From: Pseudomonadota bacterium
GTDB lineage: Bacteria; Myxococcota; UBA9042; PHBI01
DNA length: 24,257 bases
Direction: 5' to 3'
Assembly (NCBI GenBank): GCA_005772945.1
Contig: SXIE01000051.1
Coordinates: 1-24,257 of the forward strand
The notes below the pieces were generated by a model that was not told the origin of the DNA, did no database searches, and saw only the letters and a list, made by a program, of their open reading frames with translations. Shown one piece after another: positions 17,736-24,257 of the stretch. Within the stretch, counting starts at the first letter, position 1. Each line of letters opens with the position of its first letter. The translations under genes and the position numbers were made by a program.

Positions 17736-18320
17736 ATGGCTGCTAATGCGACGCCTACCGGCAAGCTCACTGCTGGTGGAATTGGCGGGTTCCTACTCGC
17801 CGGTGCGATGGTTTTGTTGTTCGTCAGCGAAGCTGCAGGCGCCGGCGGCGGTGCTGGTGGTGCCGGTATTCTCGGGCTGATCGCCTTTCTTCTCGTCGTC
17901 GGTGGCGGTATCTGCCACGCACTCGGCTATTTCGGGATGGGCAACTCCCTTCCCGGCATTCTCGCGATTGTCTTCGGTATCGCGCCGGTCCTCGCGATCG
18001 TGCTTCCGATCGTCGGTGGCCTCACGATGCTGCGCATCTCCCTTCTCATCCTCTTCGGTAGCGGTGGTCTCCTCGGGATCCTCGGCGGCATCTCGCTGAT
18101 GGGCAAAGAGAGCGCGGGCGGGCTCGGCAAGGCCGGCGGCATCGTGTCGCTCATCGGCGGCGGCTGCATGGCGTTCACCGCCGTGCTCACGCTGATCCCG
18201 GATCTCGCGATCAGCCTCGGCGGCGTCGCCTCGATCATCTCGATGGTCGGGCTCTTCGGCTCGGCGGCGGGCTTCGCGCTCGCGGGTGTCACGATGCTCG
18301 GCCAGCGCAACGCGGCCTGA
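17736..18320 (+). CDS. Glycine-rich multi-pass membrane protein
   Basis: 194 residues with about six hydrophobic segments, separated by very short Gly-rich turns (AGAGGGAGGAGI, LFGSGGLLGILGG, LIGGGC). There is hardly any soluble part apart from a short N-terminus MAANATPTGK. I do not recognise the family. The start is certain: GAGGAGGG lies seven to eight bases before ATG 17736. The first ~60 codons use many T-ending codons (GCT, GGT), unlike the C/G-ending habit of neighbouring genes; with the strong ribosome-binding site and the strong terminator, this suggests high expression. The gene is monocistronic and divergent from the DUF47-pit operon. Confidence 0.85.
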   Translation: MAANATPTGKLTAGGIGGFLLAGAMVLLFVSEAAGAGGGAGGAGILGLIAFLLVVGGGICHALGYFGMGNSLPGILAIVFGIAPVLAIVLPIVGGLTMLRISLLILFGSGGLLGILGGISLMGKESAGGLGKAGGIVSLIGGGCMAFTAVLTLIPDLAISLGGVASIISMVGLFGSAAGFALAGVTMLGQRNAA

Positions 18321-18366
18321 GGCTTCGTCAGGTCAAGCGCACGGCATTTCGTTATGCGGCCACGGG

Positions 18367-18395
18367 ACGCCCATCTCACGATGGGCGTTTTGTTT
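18367..18395 (+). terminator. Intrinsic terminator after the Gly-rich membrane protein gene
   Basis: The 9-bp perfect stem ACGCCCATC / GATGGGCGT with loop TCAC (18367-18388) is followed by a T-rich tract TTTTGTTT (18388-18395). It lies 47 bases after the stop at 18320. The group II intron fragment begins at the very next base. Confidence 0.93.
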
Positions 18396-18645
18396 GTGTG
18401 CCCAGCATGGGCATCGACTTGGAGGTGCAAGTCCTCCTGGGAACTGGTCATGGTGACCAAAGGGAACCGCAAGCTGGGAACCGCGAGGGACCTGTTGAAA
18501 GAAGCGGGGAACGCAGCCGCGGGCTGACGTACAGGAATCGGATCGGAGGCGACCCGAGCCAGGGCGAGTGGGCAAGTGACCACGAAGCTCTCGTGACCAA
18601 GGTCGAGGGGCGTAAATCCGGCAGTCGCGCGGTGAAGGCGCGGTC
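18396..18645 (+). mobile_element. Truncated group II intron (class IIC type), domain I only
   Basis: The segment opens with GTGTGCCCAGCATGGGC, the conserved group II 5' end (GUGYG) as found in class IIC introns. Next comes the hairpin GGAGG-TGCAAGT-CCTCC (18421-18437), where such introns have a similar GGG...GUCCC hairpin. Further domain I landmarks follow in order: GGGAACCGCAAGC, GTTGAAAGAAGCGG, GGGCTGACGTACAGGAATC, GGATCGGAGGCGACC and GTAAATCCGGCAG...GCGGTGAAGG. The match fades at about 18645. No reverse transcriptase ORF, domain V hairpin or 3' end is present, so it cannot splice or move. Its position right after an intrinsic terminator is the classic IIC target. The class and the exact 3' limit rest on remembered consensus, not on an alignment. 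Confidence 0.82.
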
Positions 18646-18875
18646 TTGGCGATCCCCGAGATTCGGCCAGCGACCTCGAGGGGGTGCCACTCCCCCCAAT
18701 GCGCTCGCTGCTGAAGTTCCGACATTTCCTGCGGCACACCTTTGCCGTCGAGCTCGACCGGTCCAACCTGGTCGCGCTCGGGCATGACCTCCGGTTGGTG
18801 GATGCGCCAGTGATCGGGGCGATCGCCGCCTTCGAAGGGTTCCTAAGACAAGCGGGAAACGCGTTGAACGAGTGA
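18643..18875 (+). pseudogene. HepT-like toxin gene remnant (3' part)
   Basis: From 18684 the frame gives MRSLLKFRHFLRHTFAVELDRSNLVALGHDL, then AAFEGFLRQAGNALNE before the stop at 18873-18875. This matches the C-terminal half of HepT-like (DUF86-related) ribonuclease toxins, including the catalytic-type RxxxxH region as RHFLRHTF. Just upstream, in another frame, 18643-18675 reads VLAIPEIRPAT, which resembles the segment these proteins have before the RHF motif, so a frameshift or indel near 18676-18700 is likely. The N-terminal ~70 residues are missing; the DNA there is the intron fragment. No MntA-like nucleotidyltransferase antitoxin lies in the window. A short product from GTG 18684 or ATG 18699 is conceivable but probably not functional. 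Confidence 0.7.
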
Positions 18876-18908
18876 GCACCGTGTGGGAGCCAGGCGCCTC
18901 CCGCGCCG

Positions 18909-19556
18909 TCAGTCGCCGAGCATCCGTCTCGCCTGCCTCCGGCTCAGCCGGATGTGGATCTCGTCGCCTTCGAACACCACGACCGACTTCGGGATCCCGA
19001 CGGTGGCCACGTGCGCGACGATACGTTTGACGAGTGCGCGATCATCCCTCCCCTCTTTGACCTCGGCGAGCGTCGGCGGACGCTTGGGCTTGGCGGCCGC
19101 GCCGGCGCCCCGGAGCTCTTTGACCGTCACGCGCGCGAGGGGCTTGCCGTCGATCGTCGCTCCGCCCTTCGCAAGCGCCGCGGCCGAGTCGTCCTCGGGC
19201 GTGGCCTTGGCATAGGCGACGAGCGCGTAGGCCTTCTCGACTCCGAGCCGGACCGCCTCCGCGCGCGGGAGCTGCTCGGCCACCGCGACGAGCTTCCAGA
19301 GCGTCGACTTCTTCATCCCGAGGCGCGCGTCCGCGAGCGCTTCGAGCGACGCAAACCCGAGCGCCGTCGCCACGCCCTCGTTGCGCATCGCCGCGAGCAC
19401 CCGCCCGAGCTCCCAGAAATCCCGCGCGATCTTCGCCTTCAGGGCGATGGCTTGTTCGAGCAACGCCTCGCCCCGGTTGGCCAGCGCGCCCTTGGCCCCA
19501 CGTCCTTGCGACACCAGCGCCTGAGCCGTCTTCTGGATCTCCGACTTCGTCTTCAT
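18909..19556 (-). CDS. Putative helix-turn-helix DNA-binding protein
   Basis: 215 residues. ATG 19556 is chosen because GGAGG sits about five bases upstream (CACGGAGGTCGC); the frame is open to 19730, but that part covers the palindromic repeats. Residues 25-60 are helical (ALLEQAIALKAKIARDFWELGRVLAAM). Residues 64-117 (ALGFASLEALADARLGMKKSTLWKLVAVAEQLPRAEAVRLGVEKAYALVAYA) resemble HTH regions of plasmid and phage DNA-binding proteins, with a recognition-helix-like KKSTLWKLVAVAEQL. A Lys/Pro linker (155-165) leads to a basic C-terminal domain ending IRLSRRQARRMLGD. I cannot name the family. It may bind the tandem palindromes in its own upstream region and regulate itself. It is convergent with the HepT remnant. 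Confidence 0.72.
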   Translation of the reverse strand: MKTKSEIQKTAQALVSQGRGAKGALANRGEALLEQAIALKAKIARDFWELGRVLAAMRNEGVATALGFASLEALADARLGMKKSTLWKLVAVAEQLPRAEAVRLGVEKAYALVAYAKATPEDDSAAALAKGGATIDGKPLARVTVKELRGAGAAAKPKRPPTLAEVKEGRDDRALVKRIVAHVATVGIPKSVVVFEGDEIHIRLSRRQARRMLGD

Positions 19557-19606
19557 GCGACCTCCGTGACGCTGAGCGTAGTGGCAGTTTCGAATGTGCG
19601 GTAGTC

Positions 19607-19650
19607 GGACTCCAGTCGACTGGAGTCCGGACTCCAGTCGACTGGAGTCC
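19607..19650. promoter_or_regulatory. Two tandem perfect 22-bp palindromes
   Basis: Each copy (19607-19628, 19629-19650) is a perfect palindrome made of the half-site GGACTCCAGTC and its reverse complement, centred on GTCGAC. The copies are identical and abut with no spacer. They lie 51-94 bases upstream of the HTH gene start (19556) and about 190 bases upstream of the large surface protein (19842). They look like a double operator; a cruciform or hairpin role in RNA is the alternative. Confidence 0.65.
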
Positions 19651-19801
19651 GGCCCGATCCCCGAGAAAGGGTCCGAAAGCCCGGGTTCCGCGCGGGTCAG
19701 GCGATTGCCTCGAACGCGTTCCCGGAGCATGATTCGAGCGCACCCCTAGTATGTGCTCGTCGTACGTCAGCGGCGGGCGCGCCGTCACTGCCTACCGGGC
19801 A

Positions 19802-19818
19802 GCCTGACTCGGTCAGGC
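19802..19818. promoter_or_regulatory. Inverted repeat GCCTGAC-TCG-GTCAGGC in the leader of the large surface protein
   Basis: A perfect 7-bp dyad with a 3-base centre lies 23 bases upstream of ATG 19842, just before the ribosome-binding site CTGGAG. It could be an operator near the transcription start or a small leader hairpin. GGTCAGGCG also occurs once more at about 19695-19703. Confidence 0.4.
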
Positions 19819-19841
19819 GTTCCGCGAACTCTGGAGCCTCG

Positions 19842-22800
19842 ATGGACTGCCGAACCTCAAGGGTCGTGGCCGTTGGCCTTGTGCTACTTTGCTCTCTGGC
19901 GCCCGGTTGCGGTGGAGACGCCGGGCGCCGCCCCGTCGGAGGCGAATGCGAGAGCGGCGACGGTTGCCTGTCGGGCGTGTGCGGCGCCGGGACCTGCCTC
20001 GACGCCACGGCGGACAGCGACAGCGACGGGCTTCTCAATGACCTCGAGTCGCGCCTCGGGTCGAACCCCGTCGATCCCGACACCGATCACGATGGTCGCG
20101 AAGACGGCACCGAGCTCTTGGGCGGCGTGCTCAAGAACGTCGACACCGACGGCGACGGCAAGGCCGACATCATCGAGAGCGCCACCGGCGATGCCGACGG
20201 CGACTGCATCACCGACCAGTTCGATGCGCAGAACGAGATACACAGCGACGACCTCTCGCCGATGCTCGACGTCGTTTGCCCGGTGAAGGGCATCTGCGCC
20301 GACCAACGCGCCCAATTCGGTGTGACGTGCGCGACCGGCGCCGCGACGTGCATCTATGACGACGTTCCGGGATATGCGGACCCCGAGATCACGTGCGACG
20401 GGCTCGACGAGAATTGCAGCGGCCTGGCCGACGAGAACTTCGCGGACCGCGACGCCGCCCTCGTCCCGGATCACGTCGCCGATTGCGTCGACACCGATTG
20501 GGATAACGACGGGGTCGCCGACGCGACCGACGTGTGCCCGACCGTGCCCGATGCGGCGCAGGTCGACGTGGATGGCGATGGGATCGGCGATGCGTGCGCG
20601 GGCCGCTATCGCCTCGTCTTCAGCGAGGCCCCGACGCGCGTGGTGCTCGGGACGGCGTTTGGCGCGGTCGTCACGCTTGCGGCGCCCGAGGACGAGGTCG
20701 CGGCCGGGGCCCCAGTGCCCGTCTTCCATGGCGTCGTCGCGCTCGCGATGGCGGACGGCACGCATACGATTCGCGGCCCGAGCGGGGCGGCGACCGCGAC
20801 GGCCGTCGCCGGGGTCGCGACGTTCGCCGAGCTGCGCCTCGACGCGCCCGGCAACGCGCTCGTCATCGTCGCGACCAGCGGCGCGATCGGCGAAGGGCGA
20901 ACGCCGCCGTTCGACGCCGAGGCCGGCGCGGTCACGAGCTTCCGAGTCGAGGGTGCGCCGGCGACGGTCGTGGCGGGTATGGCGTTCGGTTTCGACGTGG
21001 TCGCCCTCGACACCGAGGGCGCGGTCGTCGCGACCTATCGCGGCACGGTCGGTTTTGCGGCTTCCGACCTGAGCGGCACCGTGCCGGGCGCCCGCACGTT
21101 CACGGAGGCCGACGCTGGCCGTGCGGCGGTCAGCGGCATGGTGCTTCGCACCGCGGGACTCCAGACCGTGCGCGTCGTCGACCCCGCCGGGCCGGACGGC
21201 GGCGCCGAGTGGGTGCGCTTCGACGTGAGCGTCACGCCCGCCGGCTCCGGGCTCGTCGCCGTCTTCGCGGGCCCGCCGACGACGACGCTCGCGACGGCGA
21301 CCTTCAGCGCGACGGTCGAGATCCGCGACACCTTTGGCAACCTCGCGACCGCGTATGCCGGCACCGTCACGCTGGGGACGAACGCCCCCAAGAGCGCGCT
21401 TCCTGCGGCGCGGATCCTGACGGCGGCGGACGGCGGCACGACCACGTTCACGGGTGTGGCGCTGCAGAGCGCCGGTAAGTGGCGGCTCCAAGGCTTCGCG
21501 ACCGGCGCCTCGGATGCGGCCGAAGCGACGATCGACGTGGGGGCCGGCGCGGCCGTGCGCATCGCCTTCGACGCCCCGCCCACCGCGGCCACGGCCGGCG
21601 TTCCCGTCAGCGCCGCGGTCCGCGTGCTCGATGCCTACGGCAATCTCGCCACGACCTACACCGGCGCCGTCACGCTCACCAGCGACGACCCGCAGGCGAT
21701 TCTACCCGTCGCGCACACGTTCGCCCCGGCCGATGGTGCGCAGACGACGTTCGCGGGCGTCACGCTGAAGACCGCCGGCCTGCGCACCCTCACCGCGACC
21801 GGGACGCCCGCGGGCGGCGCCGCGCTCACGGTCGACGGGGCGCTCACGGTTGCCCCCGCGGCAGCCTCGCGCTTTGACGTCGTGGCGGCCGATCCGATCG
21901 TGCCGGCCGGTGTGCCGACCTCGTTGCTGGTCACCGCGAGGGATCCCTTCGGCAACGTGGCGACCGGATACCTCGGGACGGTGGCCGTGACGACCGGCGA
22001 CGTGAACGCGGACGTCCCCGGCGCAGCCGCATTCGAGGCGGCGGACGGAGGCATGCGCACCCTCGGCGGGCTCGTCCTCAGAACCGTCGGCTCGCAGACC
22101 GTGGTCGTCACCGACACCACGACGCAATCCTTACAGGGAAGTGCAACGATCGAGTGCAGCGAGGGCTCCGACATCCTCTTCAACTTCCGCGGTCTCGGCG
22201 AGCGCGTCGTCGCGGGCGAGCCCTTCGAGGTCACGCTCGAGGTCACGGATCTCTTCGGCAACCGCATCACCGACTACCAAGGCGTCGTCCACCTCTCGGC
22301 AACCGATCCCGATGCGGTCCTCGCGGCCGACTATCCGTTCACGGCGGGCGACGGTGGGATCCATACCTTCCAGGCGCTCGCGCTCGTGACCGCCGGCACC
22401 CACACCCTCCGCGCCGGAGATGCGAGCGACGCGAAGATCGCGACGAGCGCCATCCTCGGCGTGGACCCCGCGGCAGCCGATCACCTCGTATTGACGGGCC
22501 TCCCGAGCGCTATCCAAGCCGGCCAGGCGCAGACCCTGACCGTCACCGCGTACGACCCCTACGATAACCTCGCGACCGGCACGACGGGCACGCTCGACGT
22601 GACGACGACCGACAGCGCCGCCACAATTCCGGCGTCCGTCGACTTCGCAGCGGGCACCGGCATCGCCACGTTCCAAGTCACGCTCGTGACCGTCGGCGAC
22701 TGGAAGCTCGGGGTGCAGGTCCGGCCCAGCGGGGCCCTCGCCGCCACCGCGACGACCAGCGTCTCGCCCGCCCCTGCGCACCACTTGGCCATCACCCCGG

Positions 22801-24257
22801 CGAGCGGCAACGTCACGGCGGGCGCCCCGTTTTCGTTCACCGTCACGGCGTTCGATCCTTATGAGAACATCGCCACCGGCTACACCGGGAGCGTGACGCT
22901 CTCGGTCGATGCGGGTGGCGCGACGCTGCCTCCGGCGGGCGCGTTCACGGCCGGCGAGGCGGGTGTTCACCCCGTCGCGGGCGTGGCGCTCGAGAAGGCC
23001 GGTGTCCGCACGGTCACCGCGACCGGCACCTTGCTCGCGAGCCCGTCCGCCACCGCGCAACGCACGGTCGGTCCGGCGGCGGCGACCCACTTCCGCGTCA
23101 ACCTCCCCGCCAGCGCGACCGCCGGGGCAGGCTTCGCCGCGACCGTCACGGCCCTCGATGCGTACGACAACGTCGCGACGGGCTACCGCGGCACGATCGC
23201 ACTGACGGCCGATCAAGGCGCGTCGACGCTCCCGACGTATCCATTCATCGCCAGCGACGCGGGCGTGCATCCGTTCGCGGGGCTCGCGCTCATGCAGGCC
23301 GGCACGCGCACGGTCACCGCGACCGACACCGTATCCGGAGGCGTGACCGGCGCCGCCTCGACGACGATCCAGCCGGCCGCGGTTCATCACCTGACGCTGG
23401 CACCGGCCACCGGCTCGACCGCCGCCGCGGCGCCCTTCACGCTGACCGTGTCGGCGCGCGACGCCTTCGAAAACCTCTGCCCGAGCTACCGCGGTACGGT
23501 CGGTTTCACGGTCGACAGCGGGGCCGCCACGCTCCCGACAGCGTACCCGTTCACGGCCGGCGATGCGGGCACCCACACGTTCCCGAACGGCTTCGCGTTG
23601 ACGCTTGCCGGCGCGCGCACGATCACCGCCAAGGACTCGGTCACGCCCTCGATCGCGGGCACGGCGGAATACGCAACGGATGGCGACGACTGCGCCGACG
23701 CCCCCTGCCAGAACGGCGGCACGTGCATCGACGACGGCGCTACGTTCCACTGCGAGTGCGCGCCCGGCTACTCCGGGGACACCTGCCAGACCTGCGACGC
23801 CCCCGCGACCTACTACCGCGATGGGGACGGCGACGACTATGGCGACGACGCTACGGCTCGCGAAGCCTGCGCGCCGCTCGGCGCTCCGTATGTCACGCTC
23901 GCCGGCGACTGCGACGACCAGGCTGGCGGCACCCATCCCGGCGCCATCGACAACGCCATCGACGGGATCGACCGCGACTGCGATGGCTGGGACTCGGTCG
24001 TGGTCTTCGACGGGATCGACGCCCTGCAGTCGTGGTCCGTCCCCGCGAGCGTCACGGCCGTCTACGCCAAGGTCTGGGGCGCGGGCGGCGGCGGCGGCGG
24101 CGGCGCGGGCGGCTACGCCGAGGGGTGGTTGTCGGTGACCCCGGGCGAGTCGCTCTCGATGCTCGTCGGTGGTCCTGGCCAGGTCTACAACCAGGCGATC
24201 GGTGGCGCGGGGGGCTTCGGCGGCGGCGGCCCGGGCGGCGATGCGATCTACAACTCC
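19842..24257 (+). CDS. Very large secreted lipoprotein with Ig-like repeats, MopE-like and EGF-like modules (partial)
   Basis: 1472 codons lie in the window and the frame is open at its end. ATG 19842 follows CTGGAG. The signal peptide MDCRTSRVVAVGLVLLCSLAPGC gives a lipobox APGC. Residues about 60-115 carry calcium-binding DxDxDG repeats (DSDSDGLLNDLES, DTDHDGREDG, DTDGDGKADI). A MopE-like metal-binding motif CDGLDENCSGLADE follows, then more DxDxDG repeats (DTDWDNDGVADATDVCP). Residues about 255-1281 are ten Ig-like repeats of ~100 residues with the core ARDxxGNxATGYxGTVxL...LPxxxxFTAxDxGxHxFxGxxLxxAGxxTVTATD. Then come an EGF-like module (CADAPCQNGGTCIDDG...CECAPGYSGDTCQ), a second MopE-type motif (GIDRDCDGWD) and a Gly-rich segment (GAGGGGGGGAGGYAEG). 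It is likely a surface adhesin or stalk protein. Confidence 0.9.
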   Translation, partial: MDCRTSRVVAVGLVLLCSLAPGCGGDAGRRPVGGECESGDGCLSGVCGAGTCLDATADSDSDGLLNDLESRLGSNPVDPDTDHDGREDGTELLGGVLKNVDTDGDGKADIIESATGDADGDCITDQFDAQNEIHSDDLSPMLDVVCPVKGICADQRAQFGVTCATGAATCIYDDVPGYADPEITCDGLDENCSGLADENFADRDAALVPDHVADCVDTDWDNDGVADATDVCPTVPDAAQVDVDGDGIGDACAGRYRLVFSEAPTRVVLGTAFGAVVTLAAPEDEVAAGAPVPVFHGVVALAMADGTHTIRGPSGAATATAVAGVATFAELRLDAPGNALVIVATSGAIGEGRTPPFDAEAGAVTSFRVEGAPATVVAGMAFGFDVVALDTEGAVVATYRGTVGFAASDLSGTVPGARTFTEADAGRAAVSGMVLRTAGLQTVRVVDPAGPDGGAEWVRFDVSVTPAGSGLVAVFAGPPTTTLATATFSATVEIRDTFGNLATAYAGTVTLGTNAPKSALPAARILTAADGGTTTFTGVALQSAGKWRLQGFATGASDAAEATIDVGAGAAVRIAFDAPPTAATAGVPVSAAVRVLDAYGNLATTYTGAVTLTSDDPQAILPVAHTFAPADGAQTTFAGVTLKTAGLRTLTATGTPAGGAALTVDGALTVAPAAASRFDVVAADPIVPAGVPTSLLVTARDPFGNVATGYLGTVAVTTGDVNADVPGAAAFEAADGGMRTLGGLVLRTVGSQTVVVTDTTTQSLQGSATIECSEGSDILFNFRGLGERVVAGEPFEVTLEVTDLFGNRITDYQGVVHLSATDPDAVLAADYPFTAGDGGIHTFQALALVTAGTHTLRAGDASDAKIATSAILGVDPAAADHLVLTGLPSAIQAGQAQTLTVTAYDPYDNLATGTTGTLDVTTTDSAATIPASVDFAAGTGIATFQVTLVTVGDWKLGVQVRPSGALAATATTSVSPAPAHHLAITPASGNVTAGAPFSFTVTAFDPYENIATGYTGSVTLSVDAGGATLPPAGAFTAGEAGVHPVAGVALEKAGVRTVTATGTLLASPSATAQRTVGPAAATHFRVNLPASATAGAGFAATVTALDAYDNVATGYRGTIALTADQGASTLPTYPFIASDAGVHPFAGLALMQAGTRTVTATDTVSGGVTGAASTTIQPAAVHHLTLAPATGSTAAAAPFTLTVSARDAFENLCPSYRGTVGFTVDSGAATLPTAYPFTAGDAGTHTFPNGFALTLAGARTITAKDSVTPSIAGTAEYATDGDDCADAPCQNGGTCIDDGATFHCECAPGYSGDTCQTCDAPATYYRDGDGDDYGDDATAREACAPLGAPYVTLAGDCDDQAGGTHPGAIDNAIDGIDRDCDGWDSVVVFDGIDALQSWSVPASVTAVYAKVWGAGGGGGGGAGGYAEGWLSVTPGESLSMLVGGPGQVYNQAIGGAGGFGGGGPGGDAIYNS

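Noticed and set aside
22131..23936. Open frame of 601 codons on the minus strand
   Set aside because: Antisense to the Ig-repeat protein; its apparent repeats merely mirror the real repeats.

Overview
The window is uniformly GC-rich. Several traits suggest a myxobacterium-like genome (Myxococcota, probably Polyangiales or a relative): many lipoproteins with Asp/Thr/Ala-rich linkers, Cys-rich CDDGNPCT repeats, MopE-like CDGLDENC motifs, calcium-binding DxDxDG repeats and an NtrC-type two-component pair. The taxonomic reading is inference. I see no tRNA, rRNA, CRISPR array, complete IS element or origin.

Layout. 1-1977 (minus): a two-component operon, a multi-TM histidine kinase followed by the receiver domain of a response regulator cut by the window edge. 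2157-3569 (plus): a Cys-rich lipoprotein. 3557-5173 (plus): a DUF885 peptidase-like gene that is broken; an internal deletion removed the expected HExxPGH metal site and shifted the frame. 5207-6367 (minus): a PAS-DUF1003 membrane protein lying between two ~93-bp direct repeats, each a copy of the DUF885 3' end. 6710-7156 (plus): a small lipoprotein. 7176-8782 (minus): a PhoPQ-activated-protein-like hydrolase lipoprotein with a one-base frameshift in a G run. 8994-9906 (plus): two coupled small membrane proteins. 9853-11376 (minus): a DUF2252 lipoprotein carrying a Glu-Pro repeat. 11489-12877 (minus): a wax ester synthase/diacylglycerol acyltransferase-like enzyme.

13004-17511 (minus) reads as a phosphate-uptake operon: DUF47 (PhoU-like Pit accessory), PiT transporter, then a 933-residue lipoprotein made of two tandem alpha/beta-hydrolase units. 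17736-18320 (plus) is a glycine-rich multi-TM protein with a strong ribosome-binding site and a textbook terminator. A truncated group IIC intron starts immediately after that terminator and is fused to the 3' remnant of a HepT-like toxin gene. 18909-19556 (minus) is a putative HTH DNA-binding protein with two tandem 22-bp palindromes upstream of its start. 19842 to the end (plus) is a very large secreted lipoprotein with ten Ig-like repeats, an EGF-like module and a Gly-rich region, cut by the window edge.

The most notable signals are signs of rearrangement and decay (DUF885 deletion, duplicated gene end, frameshifted hydrolase, intron-toxin fusion), the tandem-hydrolase gene in a Pit operon, and the palindromic array beside a DNA-binding protein.
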